64,000 bases of DNA. It comes from Metapseudomonas resinovorans DSM 21078 (GTDB taxonomy: Bacteria > Pseudomonadota > Gammaproteobacteria > Pseudomonadales > Pseudomonadaceae). The notes beneath the pieces are model-generated. The model was not told the DNA's origin. It searched no databases and saw only the letters and a list, made by a program, of their open reading frames with translations. Each line of letters begins with the position of its first letter. Within the stretch, counting starts at the first letter, position 1. This document shows positions 8,800-17,395 of this stretch, piece after piece. The position numbers and the translations under genes are program-made. The stretch spans positions 1 through 64,000 of the forward strand of contig NZ_AUIE01000021.1 in assembly GCF_000423545.1 (NCBI RefSeq), read 5' to 3'.

Positions 8800-9420
8800 A
8801 TGCGTGCCGACTTAGAAATCATCCAGGACTGGATTCCCGCCGGCAGCCGGGTGCTCGACCTCGGCTGCGGCCGGGGCGAACTGCTGGCCTGGCTGCGCGA
8901 CAACAAACAGGTCACCGGCTACGGCCTGGAGATCGACCCGGAGAACATCGCCCACTGCATCGACCATGGCGTGAACGTGATCGAGCAGGACCTGGACAAG
9001 GGCCTGGGCAACTTCGCCAGCAACAGCTTCGATGTGGTGGTCATGACCCAGGCCCTGCAGGCCGTGCATTACCCCGACCGCATCCTCCAGGAGATGCTGC
9101 GGGTTGGCCGTGAGTGCATCATCACATTCCCCAACTTCGGCCACTGGCGCTGCCGCTGGTACCTGGCACGCTACGGACGCATGCCGGTGTCGGAGTTCCT
9201 GCCCTACACCTGGTACAACACGCCGAACATTCATTTCTGCACCTTCAAGGACTTCGAGGCACTGTGTCGCGAAATGCAGGTGAAGGTCCTCGACCGCCTG
9301 GCCGTGGACCACGCGCACCGGCACAATCTGCCCAGCCGCGTTTGGCCTAATCTGTTGGGTGAGATCGGTATCTATCGCGTCAGCGGTCCGGGTCTTGCGG
9401 ACCACCGCGTCGCGGTCTGA
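8800..9420 (+). CDS. metW: Methionine biosynthesis protein MetW
   Basis: A 206-aa protein with a SAM-methyltransferase fold; motif I is LDLGCGRGELL (residues 19-29). MetW is required with MetX for homoserine acylation in several proteobacteria, probably as a partner or activator of MetX. The conserved FPNFGHWRCRWYLARYGRMP and TWYNTPNIHFCT segments are present. It is nearly fused to metX in position and likely co-translated with it. Confidence 0.95.
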   Translation: MRADLEIIQDWIPAGSRVLDLGCGRGELLAWLRDNKQVTGYGLEIDPENIAHCIDHGVNVIEQDLDKGLGNFASNSFDVVVMTQALQAVHYPDRILQEMLRVGRECIITFPNFGHWRCRWYLARYGRMPVSEFLPYTWYNTPNIHFCTFKDFEALCREMQVKVLDRLAVDHAHRHNLPSRVWPNLLGEIGIYRVSGPGLADHRVAV

Positions 9421-9437
9421 ATCAAAGGAGTCCTGCC

Positions 9438-9857
9438 ATGCGTCGTCTAGCCCTGTTCCTTTTCGCCCTTTGTCTGGCCCTGCCGGCAGCTGCCGAGCGC
9501 AAGCAGACCTTTGGGGACCTGGACGTGCACTACAACGCGTTCAATTCCAGCTTCCTGCAGCCCGACATCGCCGCCGCGGCGGGTCTGACCCGCAGCAAGA
9601 CCCAGGGCGTGGTCAACGTCGCCGTGCTCAAGTCCGGCAAGGCCAGCACCGCCCAGGTCAGCGGCCAGGTGAAGAACCTGCTTGGCCAGGTCACCGCGCT
9701 GAAGTTCAAGCAGGTCACCGAGGGCGAGGCCATCTACTACCTGGCGCAGTTCCCCTTCGACGAGCGTGAGATGCTGAACTTCACCCTCAATGTGCAACGC
9801 GGAGATGAGGCCCCCCACAGCTTCAGCTTCGACCAGGAATTTTTCCCCGACGAATGA
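9438..9857 (+). CDS. DUF4426 periplasmic protein
   Basis: A 139-aa protein with a signal peptide ([19 protein letters not shown], cleavage near residue 20), so it is probably periplasmic. The mature part belongs to the DUF4426 family common in gammaproteobacteria, with [21 protein letters not shown] at its start and [12 protein letters not shown] at its end. Function is unknown. The gene follows metW by 17 bases and overlaps rdgB by 4 (ATGA). Confidence 0.88.
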   Translation: MRRLALFLFALCLALPAAAERKQTFGDLDVHYNAFNSSFLQPDIAAAAGLTRSKTQGVVNVAVLKSGKASTAQVSGQVKNLLGQVTALKFKQVTEGEAIYYLAQFPFDEREMLNFTLNVQRGDEAPHSFSFDQEFFPDE

Positions 9858-10447
9858 TGCCCTTCAAAGAACTGGTGCTGGCCAGCCACAACGCCGGCAA
9901 ACTCAAGGAACTCCAGGCCATGCTCGGCGACAGCGTGAAGGTGCGCTCGATCGCCGAGTTCAGCGCTGTCGAACCCGAAGAAACCGGCCTGTCCTTCGTC
10001 GAGAACGCCATCCTCAAGGCCCGCAACGCGGCGCGGGTGTCCGGCCTGCCCGCGCTGGCCGACGACTCCGGCCTGGCGGTGGACTACCTCGGCGGCGCCC
10101 CAGGCATCTACTCGGCCCGCTATGCCGACGGCAAGGGTGACGCGGCAAATAACGCCAAGCTGCTGGACGTCCTGCGTGACGTGCCCGAGGCCGAGCGCGG
10201 CGCCCAGTTCATTTGCAGCCTGGCGCTGATGCGCCACGCGGAAGATCCGCTACCGATCCTCTGCGAGGGTATCTGGCGCGGCCGCATCCTGTTCGAGGCC
10301 CGCGGCGAACAGGGCTTCGGCTACGACCCGCTGTTCTGGGTCCCTGAAAGCGGGTGCTCCAGCGCCGAACTCTCTCCCATCGACAAAAACCAGCTCAGCC
10401 ACCGCGCCCGCGCCATGGCCCTGCTCAAGCAACGGCTGGGAATATGA
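9854..10447 (+). CDS. rdgB: XTP/dITP pyrophosphatase RdgB
   Basis: A 197-aa Ham1-family enzyme that hydrolyses dITP, XTP and ITP to monophosphates, removing deaminated purines from the nucleotide pool. Signatures are the N-terminal [12 protein letters not shown], the acidic metal site [11 protein letters not shown] with [11 protein letters not shown], and GFGYDPLFW near the C-terminus. It is translationally coupled to the genes on both sides by 4-base overlaps. Confidence 0.96.
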   Translation: MMPFKELVLASHNAGKLKELQAMLGDSVKVRSIAEFSAVEPEETGLSFVENAILKARNAARVSGLPALADDSGLAVDYLGGAPGIYSARYADGKGDAANNAKLLDVLRDVPEAERGAQFICSLALMRHAEDPLPILCEGIWRGRILFEARGEQGFGYDPLFWVPESGCSSAELSPIDKNQLSHRARAMALLKQRLGI

Positions 10448-11628
10448 AAGCCAGCGTCGCGCACCCGGGGGCGGGAAGCCAGGCCATCGGCTTCCAGCTG
10501 CCTCCCCTGGCGCTCTACGTCCATATTCCCTGGTGCGTGCGCAAGTGTCCCTACTGCGACTTCAACTCCCACGCCGCCGGTTCCGAGCTGCCTGAGGAGG
10601 CCTACATCGACGCCTTGCTCGCCGACCTCGAGCAGGACCTCGGCCATGTCCATGGCCGCGAGCTGACCTCGATCTTCTTCGGCGGTGGCACCCCCAGCCT
10701 GTTCAGCGCCAACGCCATCGGCCGGCTGCTGGACGGCGTCGAGCAGCGGATACCCTTCGCCCGCGATATCGAGATCACCCTCGAAGCCAACCCCGGCACC
10801 TTCGAGCAGGCCAAGTTCGCCGCCTACCGCCAGCTCGGCATCAACCGCCTGTCCATCGGAGTGCAAAGCTTCCAGGAGGCCAAGCTCAAGGCCCTGGGAC
10901 GCATCCACGATGGCGAGGAAGCCGTGCGCGCTGCCGACATGGCACGCAAGGCCGGCTTCGACAACTTCAACCTGGACCTGATGCACGGCCTGCCGGACCA
11001 GTCCCTGGAGGACGCCCTGGAAGACCTGCGCACGGCCATCGCCCAGGGGCCGACGCACCTGTCCTGGTACCAGCTGACCATGGAGCCGAACACGGTGTTC
11101 TGGAGCCAGCCGCCGGAACTGCCCGAGGACGACATCCTGTGGGACATCCAGGAAGCCGGTCAGGCGCTCCTGGCCGACCACGGCTACGCGCAGTACGAGG
11201 TATCCGCCTACGCCCGGGACGGCCTGCGCGCACGCCACAACCTCAACTATTGGTCCTTCGGCGACTTCCTCGGCATCGGCGCCGGTGCGCACGCCAAACT
11301 GAGCAGCCCGGAAGGCCGCATCATTCGCAGCTGGAAGACCCGCCTGCCGAAGGACTACCTGGACCCGGCCAAGCACTACCAGGCTGGTGAGCGCCACCTC
11401 GACCACAACGAACTGCCCTTCGAATTCCTCATGAACGTGCTGCGCCTCACGGACGGCGTGCCCGCGGAGTTGTTCACTCAACGCACCGGCATGCCACTGA
11501 CCAGCCTGGCGGCGGCCCGTACCGAAGCCGAGGCACGCGGCCTGCTGCTGAAGGACCCGCAACGGCTGGTCGCCACTCACGAAGGCCAGCTGTTCCTGAA
11601 CGATCTGCTGCAGCACTTTCTGCCTTGA
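10444..11628 (+). CDS. hemW: Radical SAM heme chaperone HemW
   Basis: A 394-aa radical SAM protein. The [4Fe-4S] cysteines are C31, C35 and C38 in CVRKCPYC, preceded by [16 protein letters not shown] and the conserved QSF and LMHGLP motifs follow. HemW resembles coproporphyrinogen dehydrogenase HemN but acts as a heme chaperone. The ATG at 10444 overlaps the rdgB stop; the frame opens further upstream inside rdgB but that part has no family match. It ends the metX operon. Confidence 0.95.
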   Translation: MKASVAHPGAGSQAIGFQLPPLALYVHIPWCVRKCPYCDFNSHAAGSELPEEAYIDALLADLEQDLGHVHGRELTSIFFGGGTPSLFSANAIGRLLDGVEQRIPFARDIEITLEANPGTFEQAKFAAYRQLGINRLSIGVQSFQEAKLKALGRIHDGEEAVRAADMARKAGFDNFNLDLMHGLPDQSLEDALEDLRTAIAQGPTHLSWYQLTMEPNTVFWSQPPELPEDDILWDIQEAGQALLADHGYAQYEVSAYARDGLRARHNLNYWSFGDFLGIGAGAHAKLSSPEGRIIRSWKTRLPKDYLDPAKHYQAGERHLDHNELPFEFLMNVLRLTDGVPAELFTQRTGMPLTSLAAARTEAEARGLLLKDPQRLVATHEGQLFLNDLLQHFLP

Positions 11629-11688
11629 CGGGCAGCGTGCGGATTTGGAATCGTCTGCCCCCGAACCACTTCGCCAAGGACCCCCTGG

Positions 11689-12012
11689 ATGGACGTCGTA
11701 CTGGACCTGATCGCTACCTTGTCGCGCTGGAGCCGCGGCCACCTGCATGACATCGCGCTGGCCATCATGGCCACCGTTCTGGTGCTGTTCGGACCCTCGC
11801 TGAATGCCTGGGTGCAGCAACGCATCGGTAGCCTCAACTTCCTCTTCCGTACCCTGCTATTCGTGCTGCTCTGCGCGGTCGGCTACGGGCTGGCCATGAT
11901 CTACCTCACACCCTGGCTGGCCCAAGGGTTGGGCTACTTCAACAACTACACCCTGGCGCCCGTCCTGCTACTAGTCTTCTTCGTGATTGGCGTGATCGCC
12001 GATCGCAACTGA
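11689..12012 (+). CDS. DUF3392 family membrane protein
   Basis: A 107-aa inner-membrane protein. Hydrophobic stretches at about residues 22-41 (IALAIMATVLVLFGPSLNAW), 50-73 and 84-104 suggest three helices. It matches the DUF3392 family of gammaproteobacteria, whose function is not known. It lies 60 bases after hemW, and a palindromic repeat starts immediately after its stop codon. Confidence 0.85.
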   Translation: MDVVLDLIATLSRWSRGHLHDIALAIMATVLVLFGPSLNAWVQQRIGSLNFLFRTLLFVLLCAVGYGLAMIYLTPWLAQGLGYFNNYTLAPVLLLVFFVIGVIADRN

Positions 12013-12152
12013 GAACCCGTTTTACGACCTCGCGAGCTAGAGCCAGGCAAGGCGAAAACAGGCGAGGACGCGGAGTTTACGCGCTGTAAATGAGCATCCG
12101 AGCCTGTTTTTAACGCAGCAGGGCCGACGCACAGCAGGTCGTAAATGGGTTC
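12013..12152. repeat. 140-bp imperfect palindrome, copy 1
   Basis: The whole unit folds on itself. The ends GAACCCGTTTTACGACCT and AGGTCGTAAATGGGTTC pair, the inner AAAACAGGC pairs with GCCTGTTTT, and TTTAC pairs with GTAAA near the centre. A second copy lies at 14923-15057 in the same orientation. It begins directly after the DUF3392 stop. It has no coding capacity that I would support and may be a non-autonomous mobile or transcript-end element. Confidence 0.85.
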
Positions 12153-12196
12153 TGAGGCCGGCGGCTCTCCCGGCGGCCCAACAAGGGAGCACCCCG

Positions 12197-12451
12197 ATGA
12201 AGCCGATCAAGCACCTCTACCTGCACTTTCAGGACGGCCAGCGCCTGGCCCTGCGCTTTCCCCAGCAATCTGCCGACCCGGTGGAAGTCGCCCGCGGCCT
12301 GCGCCGCCAGCTGGAATCCCCTTTCCTCAGCATCGAAGTGGATGGCGACCTGCTGCTGATTCCCCGGGAGAGCATCAAGTACATGCAGATCAGCCCTGCG
12401 CCCCCTTCGCTGCCGGAAGCGACCCTGACAGGGGCCGAGCTGATCAACTGA
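12197..12451 (+). CDS. Small conserved-looking hypothetical protein
   Basis: An 84-aa protein that I do not recognise by name. It has no signal peptide or membrane helix. The sequence alternates short beta-like stretches (HLYLHFQDG, FLSIEVDGDLLLIP) with one helix (PVEVARGLRRQLE) and ends in a proline-rich tail, which suggests a small folded cytoplasmic domain. AAGGGAGCACCCCG precedes the ATG, giving a plausible ribosome site. It lies between two palindromic repeats. Function unknown. Confidence 0.6.
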   Translation: MKPIKHLYLHFQDGQRLALRFPQQSADPVEVARGLRRQLESPFLSIEVDGDLLLIPRESIKYMQISPAPPSLPEATLTGAELIN

Positions 12452-12470
12452 GCTGGCATGGCGCCGCTCC

Positions 12471-12554
12471 GTAGGGCGGGCCACGATCTATCGGTCCACC
12501 ACTCGCGCTCCACCGCGGCTCCGATGGTGGATGCAAAAGCGCCATCCACCCTAC
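12471..12554. repeat. Palindromic intergenic repeat (second family)
   Basis: GTAGGGCGGG at 12471 is answered by ATCCACCCTAC ending at 12554. Inside, TCCACCA (about 12491) pairs with TGGTGGA (about 12525). The unit is an 84-bp nested inverted repeat of the type that often follows Pseudomonas genes. No second copy was noticed in this window. Confidence 0.6.
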
Positions 12555-12565
12555 GAGTGCAGCGA

Positions 12566-12605
12566 CCTTGCGGGAGCGAATTCATTCGCGATTGGACTCG
12601 CCCCC
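12566..12605. repeat. REP-like palindrome
   Basis: GGGAGCGAA-ttca-TTCGCG resembles the REP at 43-68, sharing the core GCGAATTCATTCGC. It lies between the 84-aa gene and the DUF1329 gene, which converge here. Confidence 0.6.
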
Positions 12606-12630
12606 ACCGCCCCGGCAAAACACCCGCCCA

Positions 12631-12656
12631 TTAAAAAGCCGCCCCGAGGGGCGGCT
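12631..12656 (-). terminator. Rho-independent terminator of the DUF1329 gene
   Basis: On the minus strand AGCCGCCCC-ctc-GGGGCGGCT is followed by TTTTTAA, a textbook intrinsic terminator just past the stop codon at 12679. Confidence 0.88.
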
Positions 12657-12678
12657 GGGATGGCCAGGCAGGCCGGAA

Positions 12679-14025
12679 TCAGTTGCCTTCGCGTCGCAGC
12701 GCCTGGGGCGTGAAGTCCCTCGGGCTGAGCGCGGCCTTGAAATCATACATGGGTTCGTTGTTGTCGAGACCATCGACGAAGTAACGATTGCCGACGAAAT
12801 CGTAGATGGTTTCCAGCGTACTGCCGAACATGGGTACATCGTAGTAGCTGATCGGATGACTTTCCTGCAGGCCGCTGAGGCGACCGTCCTTGTCGTAGAG
12901 ATCGACAGCGAGGATCTGCCAGCTGTCCTCATCCAGATAGAAGCGGCGCTTGGCATAGGGATGGCTGAAGCCCTTGCGCAAGGTCGCCTCCACCACCCAG
13001 ACGCGGTGCTGCTCGTAGCGCAGCAGGTCGGGGTTCACGTAGCTGGCGCTGAGGATCTGCTCGTAGGCTATGCCCTTCTGGTGCACCGCGTAGCTGTTGT
13101 AGGGCACCAGCATTTCCTGCTTGCCCAGCAACTGCCACTCGTAACGGTCCGGCGCGCCGTTGTAGGCGTCCACCACATCCGCAGTGGCCAGGCCGTTGGT
13201 ATCCGGCTGCAGGGTATCGTAGGCCAGCATCGGCAGGCGTCGCACCCGACGCTCGCCACGGTTGAAGCGCCAGGCCTTGCGGATCGACAACACCTGATCG
13301 AGGGTTTCCTGCACCACCAGGGCCGACCCGGACAGCTTGGCCGGTGCCACGACGCGGTACTTGTAGAAGAACAGGGTGTTCTCCAGGTTGCCCGGCGTCA
13401 TGCCCTCGCGACCGTAGACGAAGTAGATATCCCGCTCCAGCTTCAGCAGGTTGTAGCTACCGTTGGCGAGGACCGCCGCCTGGTTGGTGGTGAAGTGAAT
13501 CTGCTCGCCGCGATAGCGCAGGATGTGGTTCCAGATGGCCTCCAGGCCGTTGGCCGGGAGCGGGAAGGGAACACCTGCAGCCACGCCCTCCACGCCGTTG
13601 CCTCCGGCAATCAGCGTGCCGTTCTCGGCATTGAAGCGGGTCGCGTCGTAGATGCGCTGTGGAGCGGCGGCGCTGCGGTGGGTCGGAAAAACCCGTAGCC
13701 GGTAGTCCGGATGCGCCTGCAGCAGGGTCTTGTGGCCCGGTGTCAGGAGTTGTTCGTATTGGCCAAGGTTCTTGCCGTCGATGACAAAGCGCGGGGCTTC
13801 GCCGGCGTAGGGGTCGGGGTGGTGCATACCCGGCTGGTAGCCGGCCGGCGGGGTGGCGAGACCGCCGTCCCAGGCCGGGATGGTGCCGGCGGCATTGCCG
13901 GCGCGCTCGCCGCCCATGGGGGTGAGGTCCTGCCCGAGACGGGCGGCCTGGGTAACGTCGACCTTGGCCTGGGCCTGCAGGGCGCAGCCGGCCAGAAGCA
14001 GATATCCGAAAGTTTTCAACAACAC
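12679..14025 (-). CDS. DUF1329 envelope protein
   Basis: A 448-aa exported protein of the DUF1329 family, related in fold to outer-membrane lipoprotein carriers of the LolA/LolB type. The N-terminus (MLLKTFGYLLLAGCALQAQA) is an export signal. LLAGC could be a lipobox with C14, but AQA is also a plausible signal-peptidase I site, so lipidation is uncertain. The start is GTG, preceded by AGGAGAAGG. Family members occur throughout Pseudomonas, sometimes near transport genes of the RND or MmpL type; their function is not settled. Here it stands alone between two palindromic repeats. An inverted repeat lies just upstream. Confidence 0.88.
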   Translation of the reverse strand: MLLKTFGYLLLAGCALQAQAKVDVTQAARLGQDLTPMGGERAGNAAGTIPAWDGGLATPPAGYQPGMHHPDPYAGEAPRFVIDGKNLGQYEQLLTPGHKTLLQAHPDYRLRVFPTHRSAAAPQRIYDATRFNAENGTLIAGGNGVEGVAAGVPFPLPANGLEAIWNHILRYRGEQIHFTTNQAAVLANGSYNLLKLERDIYFVYGREGMTPGNLENTLFFYKYRVVAPAKLSGSALVVQETLDQVLSIRKAWRFNRGERRVRRLPMLAYDTLQPDTNGLATADVVDAYNGAPDRYEWQLLGKQEMLVPYNSYAVHQKGIAYEQILSASYVNPDLLRYEQHRVWVVEATLRKGFSHPYAKRRFYLDEDSWQILAVDLYDKDGRLSGLQESHPISYYDVPMFGSTLETIYDFVGNRYFVDGLDNNEPMYDFKAALSPRDFTPQALRREGN

Positions 14026-14038
14026 AGCCTTCTCCTAA

Positions 14039-14060
14039 CGACGTACTTGGCGCTACGTCG
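14039..14060. promoter_or_regulatory. Inverted repeat upstream of the DUF1329 gene
   Basis: CGACGTA, an 8-base gap and TACGTCG form a perfect 7-bp inverted repeat 14 bases before the GTG start. It overlaps the leader and could be an operator or an RNA hairpin near the ribosome site. No regulator gene is adjacent. Confidence 0.45.
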
Positions 14061-14175
14061 CTCTTATTCTTATGTCGCCCGCTCAGTGGCAGGCGTTGCT
14101 ATCGTCGGATCAGGTGAGGTGCCGGGTCGACCCGGTCTAGTCAGGTGTACCGGTGCGCCGCTGGGCGGCGCCCGG

Positions 14176-14895
14176 TCAATCGATGCGCTGGAACTTGAGG
14201 TCCCAGACGCCGTGGCCGAGGCGTTCGCCGCGACGCTCGAACTTGGTCACCGGGCGCTCGTCCGGACGCGGGACGTAGCGACCGTCCGCAGCCAGGTTGC
14301 GAAAGCCCGGCGCGACGTTCATCACTTCCAGCATGTGTTCGGCGTAGTGCTCCCAATCAGTGGCCATGTGCAGCACACCGCCAACCTTGAGCTTCTGCCG
14401 CACCAGCTCTGCGAAAGCCGGTTGGACGATGCGTCGCTTGTGGTGACGGGACTTGTGCCAGGGGTCGGGGAAGAACAGCAGGACGCGGTCCAGACTGGCG
14501 TCAGCGACACAGTCGCGCAGCACTTCCAGGGCATCGCAGCTGTATACGCGGATATTGGTCAGGCCCTGGGTCATGGCACCGTTCAACAACGCGCCGACAC
14601 CCGGACGGTGTACCTCAACGCCAATGAAGTCCTGCTCCGGCGCTGCAGCGGCCATCTCCAAGGTGGCGTGGCCCATGCCGAAACCGATCTCGAAGGTGCG
14701 CGGCGCCTTGCGGCCGAACAGGGCGTCGAAGTCCTGCGGGCCATCGGCCAGCTCCAGGCCAAACTTCGGCCAGCCCTGGTCGAGGCCACGTTGCTGGCCT
14801 TCGGTCATGCGCCCGGCACGCATCACGAAACTCTTGATGGTGCGGTGGTGGCGCGTTTCGTCGGCGGCGGCCGGCGAGCCCTGTTCTTCAATCAT
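14176..14895 (-). CDS. trmB: tRNA (guanine-N7)-methyltransferase TrmB
   Basis: A 239-aa SAM-dependent enzyme that makes m7G46 in the variable loop of tRNAs. Motif I is [30 protein letters not shown] is the characteristic catalytic segment, and [17 protein letters not shown]-like sequence (TKFERRGER) closes the protein. It is transcribed away from thiG with a palindromic repeat between them. The ATG at 14895 gives the normal family length. Confidence 0.96.
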   Translation of the reverse strand: MIEEQGSPAAADETRHHRTIKSFVMRAGRMTEGQQRGLDQGWPKFGLELADGPQDFDALFGRKAPRTFEIGFGMGHATLEMAAAAPEQDFIGVEVHRPGVGALLNGAMTQGLTNIRVYSCDALEVLRDCVADASLDRVLLFFPDPWHKSRHHKRRIVQPAFAELVRQKLKVGGVLHMATDWEHYAEHMLEVMNVAPGFRNLAADGRYVPRPDERPVTKFERRGERLGHGVWDLKFQRID

Positions 14896-14922
14896 CGCGA
14901 AAACCTGTTAGCAAAACTTACA

Positions 14923-15057
14923 GAACCTGATCGATCTTGCGAGCTAGAGCCATGCAAGGCAAAAACAGGCGAGGAAGCGGAGTTTACAGCTGTAAATGAG
15001 CATTCCGAGCCTGTTTTTAACGCTGCAGGGCCGACGCGCAGCTGATCGCGGATTCTC
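14923..15057. repeat. 140-bp-class imperfect palindrome, copy 2
   Basis: This copy shares long identical blocks with the one at 12013-12152, including GCGAGCTAGAGCCA, AAAACAGGCGAGGA, AGTTTAC and GAGCCTGTTTTTAACGC. The centre TTTACAGCTGTAAA is a perfect palindrome. The outer arms differ from copy 1 but still pair with each other at CGATC/GATCG. It fills the gap between thiG and trmB and overlaps the thiG stop codon. Confidence 0.85.
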
Positions 15058-15850
15058 AGCGGATCAGACCATCCAGCGGCGACGAGGCGCTGGCGTATAG
15101 CTTGCGGGGCATGCGTCCGGCCAGATAGGCGAGACGACCTGCGACGATGGCATGCTTCATGGCCTCGGCCATCATCACCGGGTTCTGTGCGTGGGCGATG
15201 GCGGTGTTCATCAACACGGCCTCGCAGCCCAGCTCCATGGCGATGGTGGCGTCGGAGGCAGTGCCCACACCGGCATCCACCAGCACCGGAACCTTGGCCT
15301 CTTCGAGGATAATGCGCAGGTTCCAGGGGTTGCAGATGCCCATGCCCGAGCCAATCAGGCCAGCCAGGGGCATCACGGCGATGCAACCCATCTCGGCCAG
15401 TTGGCGAGCGATGATGGGGTCATCGCTGGTGTAGACCATGACGTCGAACCCGTCCTTGACCAGCTCCTCGGCGGCCTTGAGGGTTTCGACGACATTGGGG
15501 AAGAGCGTTTTCTGGTCAGCCAGGACTTCCAACTTGACCAGGTTGTGGCCATCCAGCAGCTCGCGAGCCAGACGGCAGGTGCGTACGGCCTCTTCGGCGT
15601 TATAGCAACCGGCGGTGTTCGGCAGGATGGTGTACTTGTCCGGGGAAATCACGTCCAGCAGGTTCGGCTCGCCCGGGTTCTGGCCGATGTTGGTGCGGCG
15701 CACGGCGACCGTGACGATCTCGGCACCGGAAGCCTCGATGGCAACGCGAGTTTCCTCGAGGTCCTTGTACTTGCCCGTACCCACCAGGAGACGCGACTGA
15801 TAGGTGCGGCCCGCGAGGGTAAAGGGCTTGTCGATCGGCGTTTGGCTCAT
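15056..15850 (-). CDS. thiG: Thiazole synthase ThiG
   Basis: A 264-aa TIM-barrel enzyme that forms the thiazole phosphate part of thiamine from 1-deoxyxylulose 5-phosphate, dehydroglycine and ThiS thiocarboxylate. The Schiff-base lysine is probably K106 in [22 protein letters not shown] and [18 protein letters not shown] are the family phosphate-binding motifs. The ATG at 15850 has GGAGTCC upstream. thiS lies 89 bases upstream on the same strand. Confidence 0.96.
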   Translation of the reverse strand: MSQTPIDKPFTLAGRTYQSRLLVGTGKYKDLEETRVAIEASGAEIVTVAVRRTNIGQNPGEPNLLDVISPDKYTILPNTAGCYNAEEAVRTCRLARELLDGHNLVKLEVLADQKTLFPNVVETLKAAEELVKDGFDVMVYTSDDPIIARQLAEMGCIAVMPLAGLIGSGMGICNPWNLRIILEEAKVPVLVDAGVGTASDATIAMELGCEAVLMNTAIAHAQNPVMMAEAMKHAIVAGRLAYLAGRMPRKLYASASSPLDGLIR

Positions 15851-15939
15851 GCTGGACTCCTGGCGGGCAGAGGAAAGTGCGCGAAGCGCGGAACGGATGC
15901 TGCAAATGGGGCGACCGGGCAGGCACATGGCCCGCGCGA

Positions 15940-16140
15940 CTAGCCGCCGCCTATGGCGTGTACCACCTCGACGCGGTCGCCCTCACGCAGGGCGGTGCTG
16001 GCATGCTGGCTGCGCGGCACGATGTCGAGGTTAAGCTCGACCGCGACGCGGCGGCCGGCCAGATCCAGGCGGGCAATGAGGTCCGCGACGGTCTGGCCAT
16101 CGGGCAGCTCGAAGGAATCGCCGTTCAACTGAATGCGCAT
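15940..16140 (-). CDS. thiS: Sulfur carrier protein ThiS
   Basis: A 66-aa ubiquitin-fold sulfur carrier whose C-terminal glycines (AIGGG) are adenylated and thiocarboxylated to give sulfur for thiazole. The sequence starts [15 protein letters not shown], a typical ThiS start. It is the first gene of thiS-thiG. The activating enzyme ThiF or MoeB is not in this window. Confidence 0.93.
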   Translation of the reverse strand: MRIQLNGDSFELPDGQTVADLIARLDLAGRRVAVELNLDIVPRSQHASTALREGDRVEVVHAIGGG

Positions 16141-16246
16141 GACGGATCAGTCACAACTGGAAAGGGGACGGCATTCTAGCCCGATCGCCGCGCGGGACCA
16201 AGGCAAATGGACGCCATTCGTCCCGAAATTTGACGCCACGGTCAAG

Positions 16247-16624
16247 TTACCGATTGGCGAGGTTCCAGGCGGCCAACCCCAAGCACAGCCAGCCGGCGAG
16301 GAAGGCCAGCCCGCCAAAGGGGGTAATGATGCCGAGCTTGCCGACGCCGGATAGGGTCAGCAGGTAGAGGCTGCCGGAGAACAACAGGATGCCGAGGGCG
16401 AAGAAGCCACCCGCCAGGCTCACCAGCCGACCGGGCGCATGCATCGCCAGCAGGGCGACACCGAACAGGGCCAGGGCGTGGATCAGTTGGTAATGCGTGC
16501 CGGTCTGGAACACCGCCAGGTACTCCGGAGTCAGCCTGTTTTTCAATCCGTGGGCGGCGAACGCGCCCAGGGCCACTCCGGTGAAACCGGCGAATGCGGA
16601 CAGCAGCAGGAACAGGCGCGTCAT
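16247..16624 (-). CDS. DUF423 family membrane protein
   Basis: A 125-aa inner-membrane protein with about four hydrophobic helices. The hallmark GAFAAHGLKNRL is near residue 20, followed by TGTHYQLIHALALF and a C-terminal TPFGGLAFLAGWL. DUF423 proteins are widespread and uncharacterised. I used the ATG at 16624 (MTRLFLLLSAFAG); the longer frame upstream is not hydrophobic and lacks family match. It is divergent from mtgA. Confidence 0.9.
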   Translation of the reverse strand: MTRLFLLLSAFAGFTGVALGAFAAHGLKNRLTPEYLAVFQTGTHYQLIHALALFGVALLAMHAPGRLVSLAGGFFALGILLFSGSLYLLTLSGVGKLGIITPFGGLAFLAGWLCLGLAAWNLANR

Positions 16625-16689
16625 GGAGACTCCAGACCAGGGACAGACGGCCGCTATAATGGCGCGCAACTTTCCCCGGGCCAAGTTAG

Positions 16690-17382
16690 ATGTTCCACAC
16701 CATTCGCCGCCGCCTTTTCAAATTGCTGCTCTGGTTCGCGGCGGCATCCGTGCTGCTGGTGATCCTGTTCCGCTGGTTGCCTCCGCCAGGCTCGATGCTG
16801 ATGGTAGAACGCAAGATCGAGTCGTGGATCGACGGCAAACCCATCGACATCAAACGCGACTGGGTGTCCTGGGACGAGTTGCCGAACGACCTGAAAATCG
16901 CGGTGATCGCCGCTGAAGACCAGAAATTCGCCGAGCACTGGGGATTCGATATTCCGGCTATCCGCAAGGCCCTGGCGCACAACGAGCGCGGCGGGTCCGT
17001 CCGCGGCGCCAGCACCCTCAGCCAGCAGGTGGCGAAGAATCTGTTCCTCTGGTCCGGCCGCAATTGGGTCCGCAAGGGGCTGGAAGTCTGGTTCACCGGA
17101 CTGATCGAACTGTTCTGGCCGAAGCACCGCATCCTTGAGGTCTATCTGAATAGCGTCGAATGGGGCAACGGCGTTTTCGGCGCAGAGGCTGCGGCACACC
17201 AGCACTTCGGGGTGCCCGCCAAGCGTCTGTCACGCCAGCAGGCGGCCCTGCTTGCAGCGGTGCTGCCCAACCCGCGCAAATGGAGCCCTTCGCGGCCAAG
17301 CGGGTATGTCGCCACTCGCGCCGGCTGGATTCGCCGACAGATGAACCAGTTGGGCGGCAGTAGCTACCTGGAGCAGCTCTGA
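16690..17382 (+). CDS. mtgA: Monofunctional peptidoglycan transglycosylase MtgA
   Basis: A 230-aa glycosyltransferase family 51 enzyme that polymerises lipid II into glycan strands without a transpeptidase domain. One N-terminal membrane helix spans about residues 10-30. The catalytic glutamate is in AAEDQKFAEHWGFD. RGASTLSQQVAKNLFLW and RKGLEVWFTGLIE are the conserved GT51 motifs. Confidence 0.96.
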   Translation: MFHTIRRRLFKLLLWFAAASVLLVILFRWLPPPGSMLMVERKIESWIDGKPIDIKRDWVSWDELPNDLKIAVIAAEDQKFAEHWGFDIPAIRKALAHNERGGSVRGASTLSQQVAKNLFLWSGRNWVRKGLEVWFTGLIELFWPKHRILEVYLNSVEWGNGVFGAEAAAHQHFGVPAKRLSRQQAALLAAVLPNPRKWSPSRPSGYVATRAGWIRRQMNQLGGSSYLEQL

Positions 17383-17395
17383 GACCCGGGGCAAC

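Noticed and set aside
9359-9769. A 136-codon plus-strand frame over metW and DUF4426
   Set aside because: It is out of frame with both real genes, which are tightly packed and carry family motifs.
12013-15057. A transposon carrying DUF1329 and trmB
   Set aside because: The flanking repeats are direct and lack transposase or clear target duplications, and trmB is core. I kept only the repeat observation.
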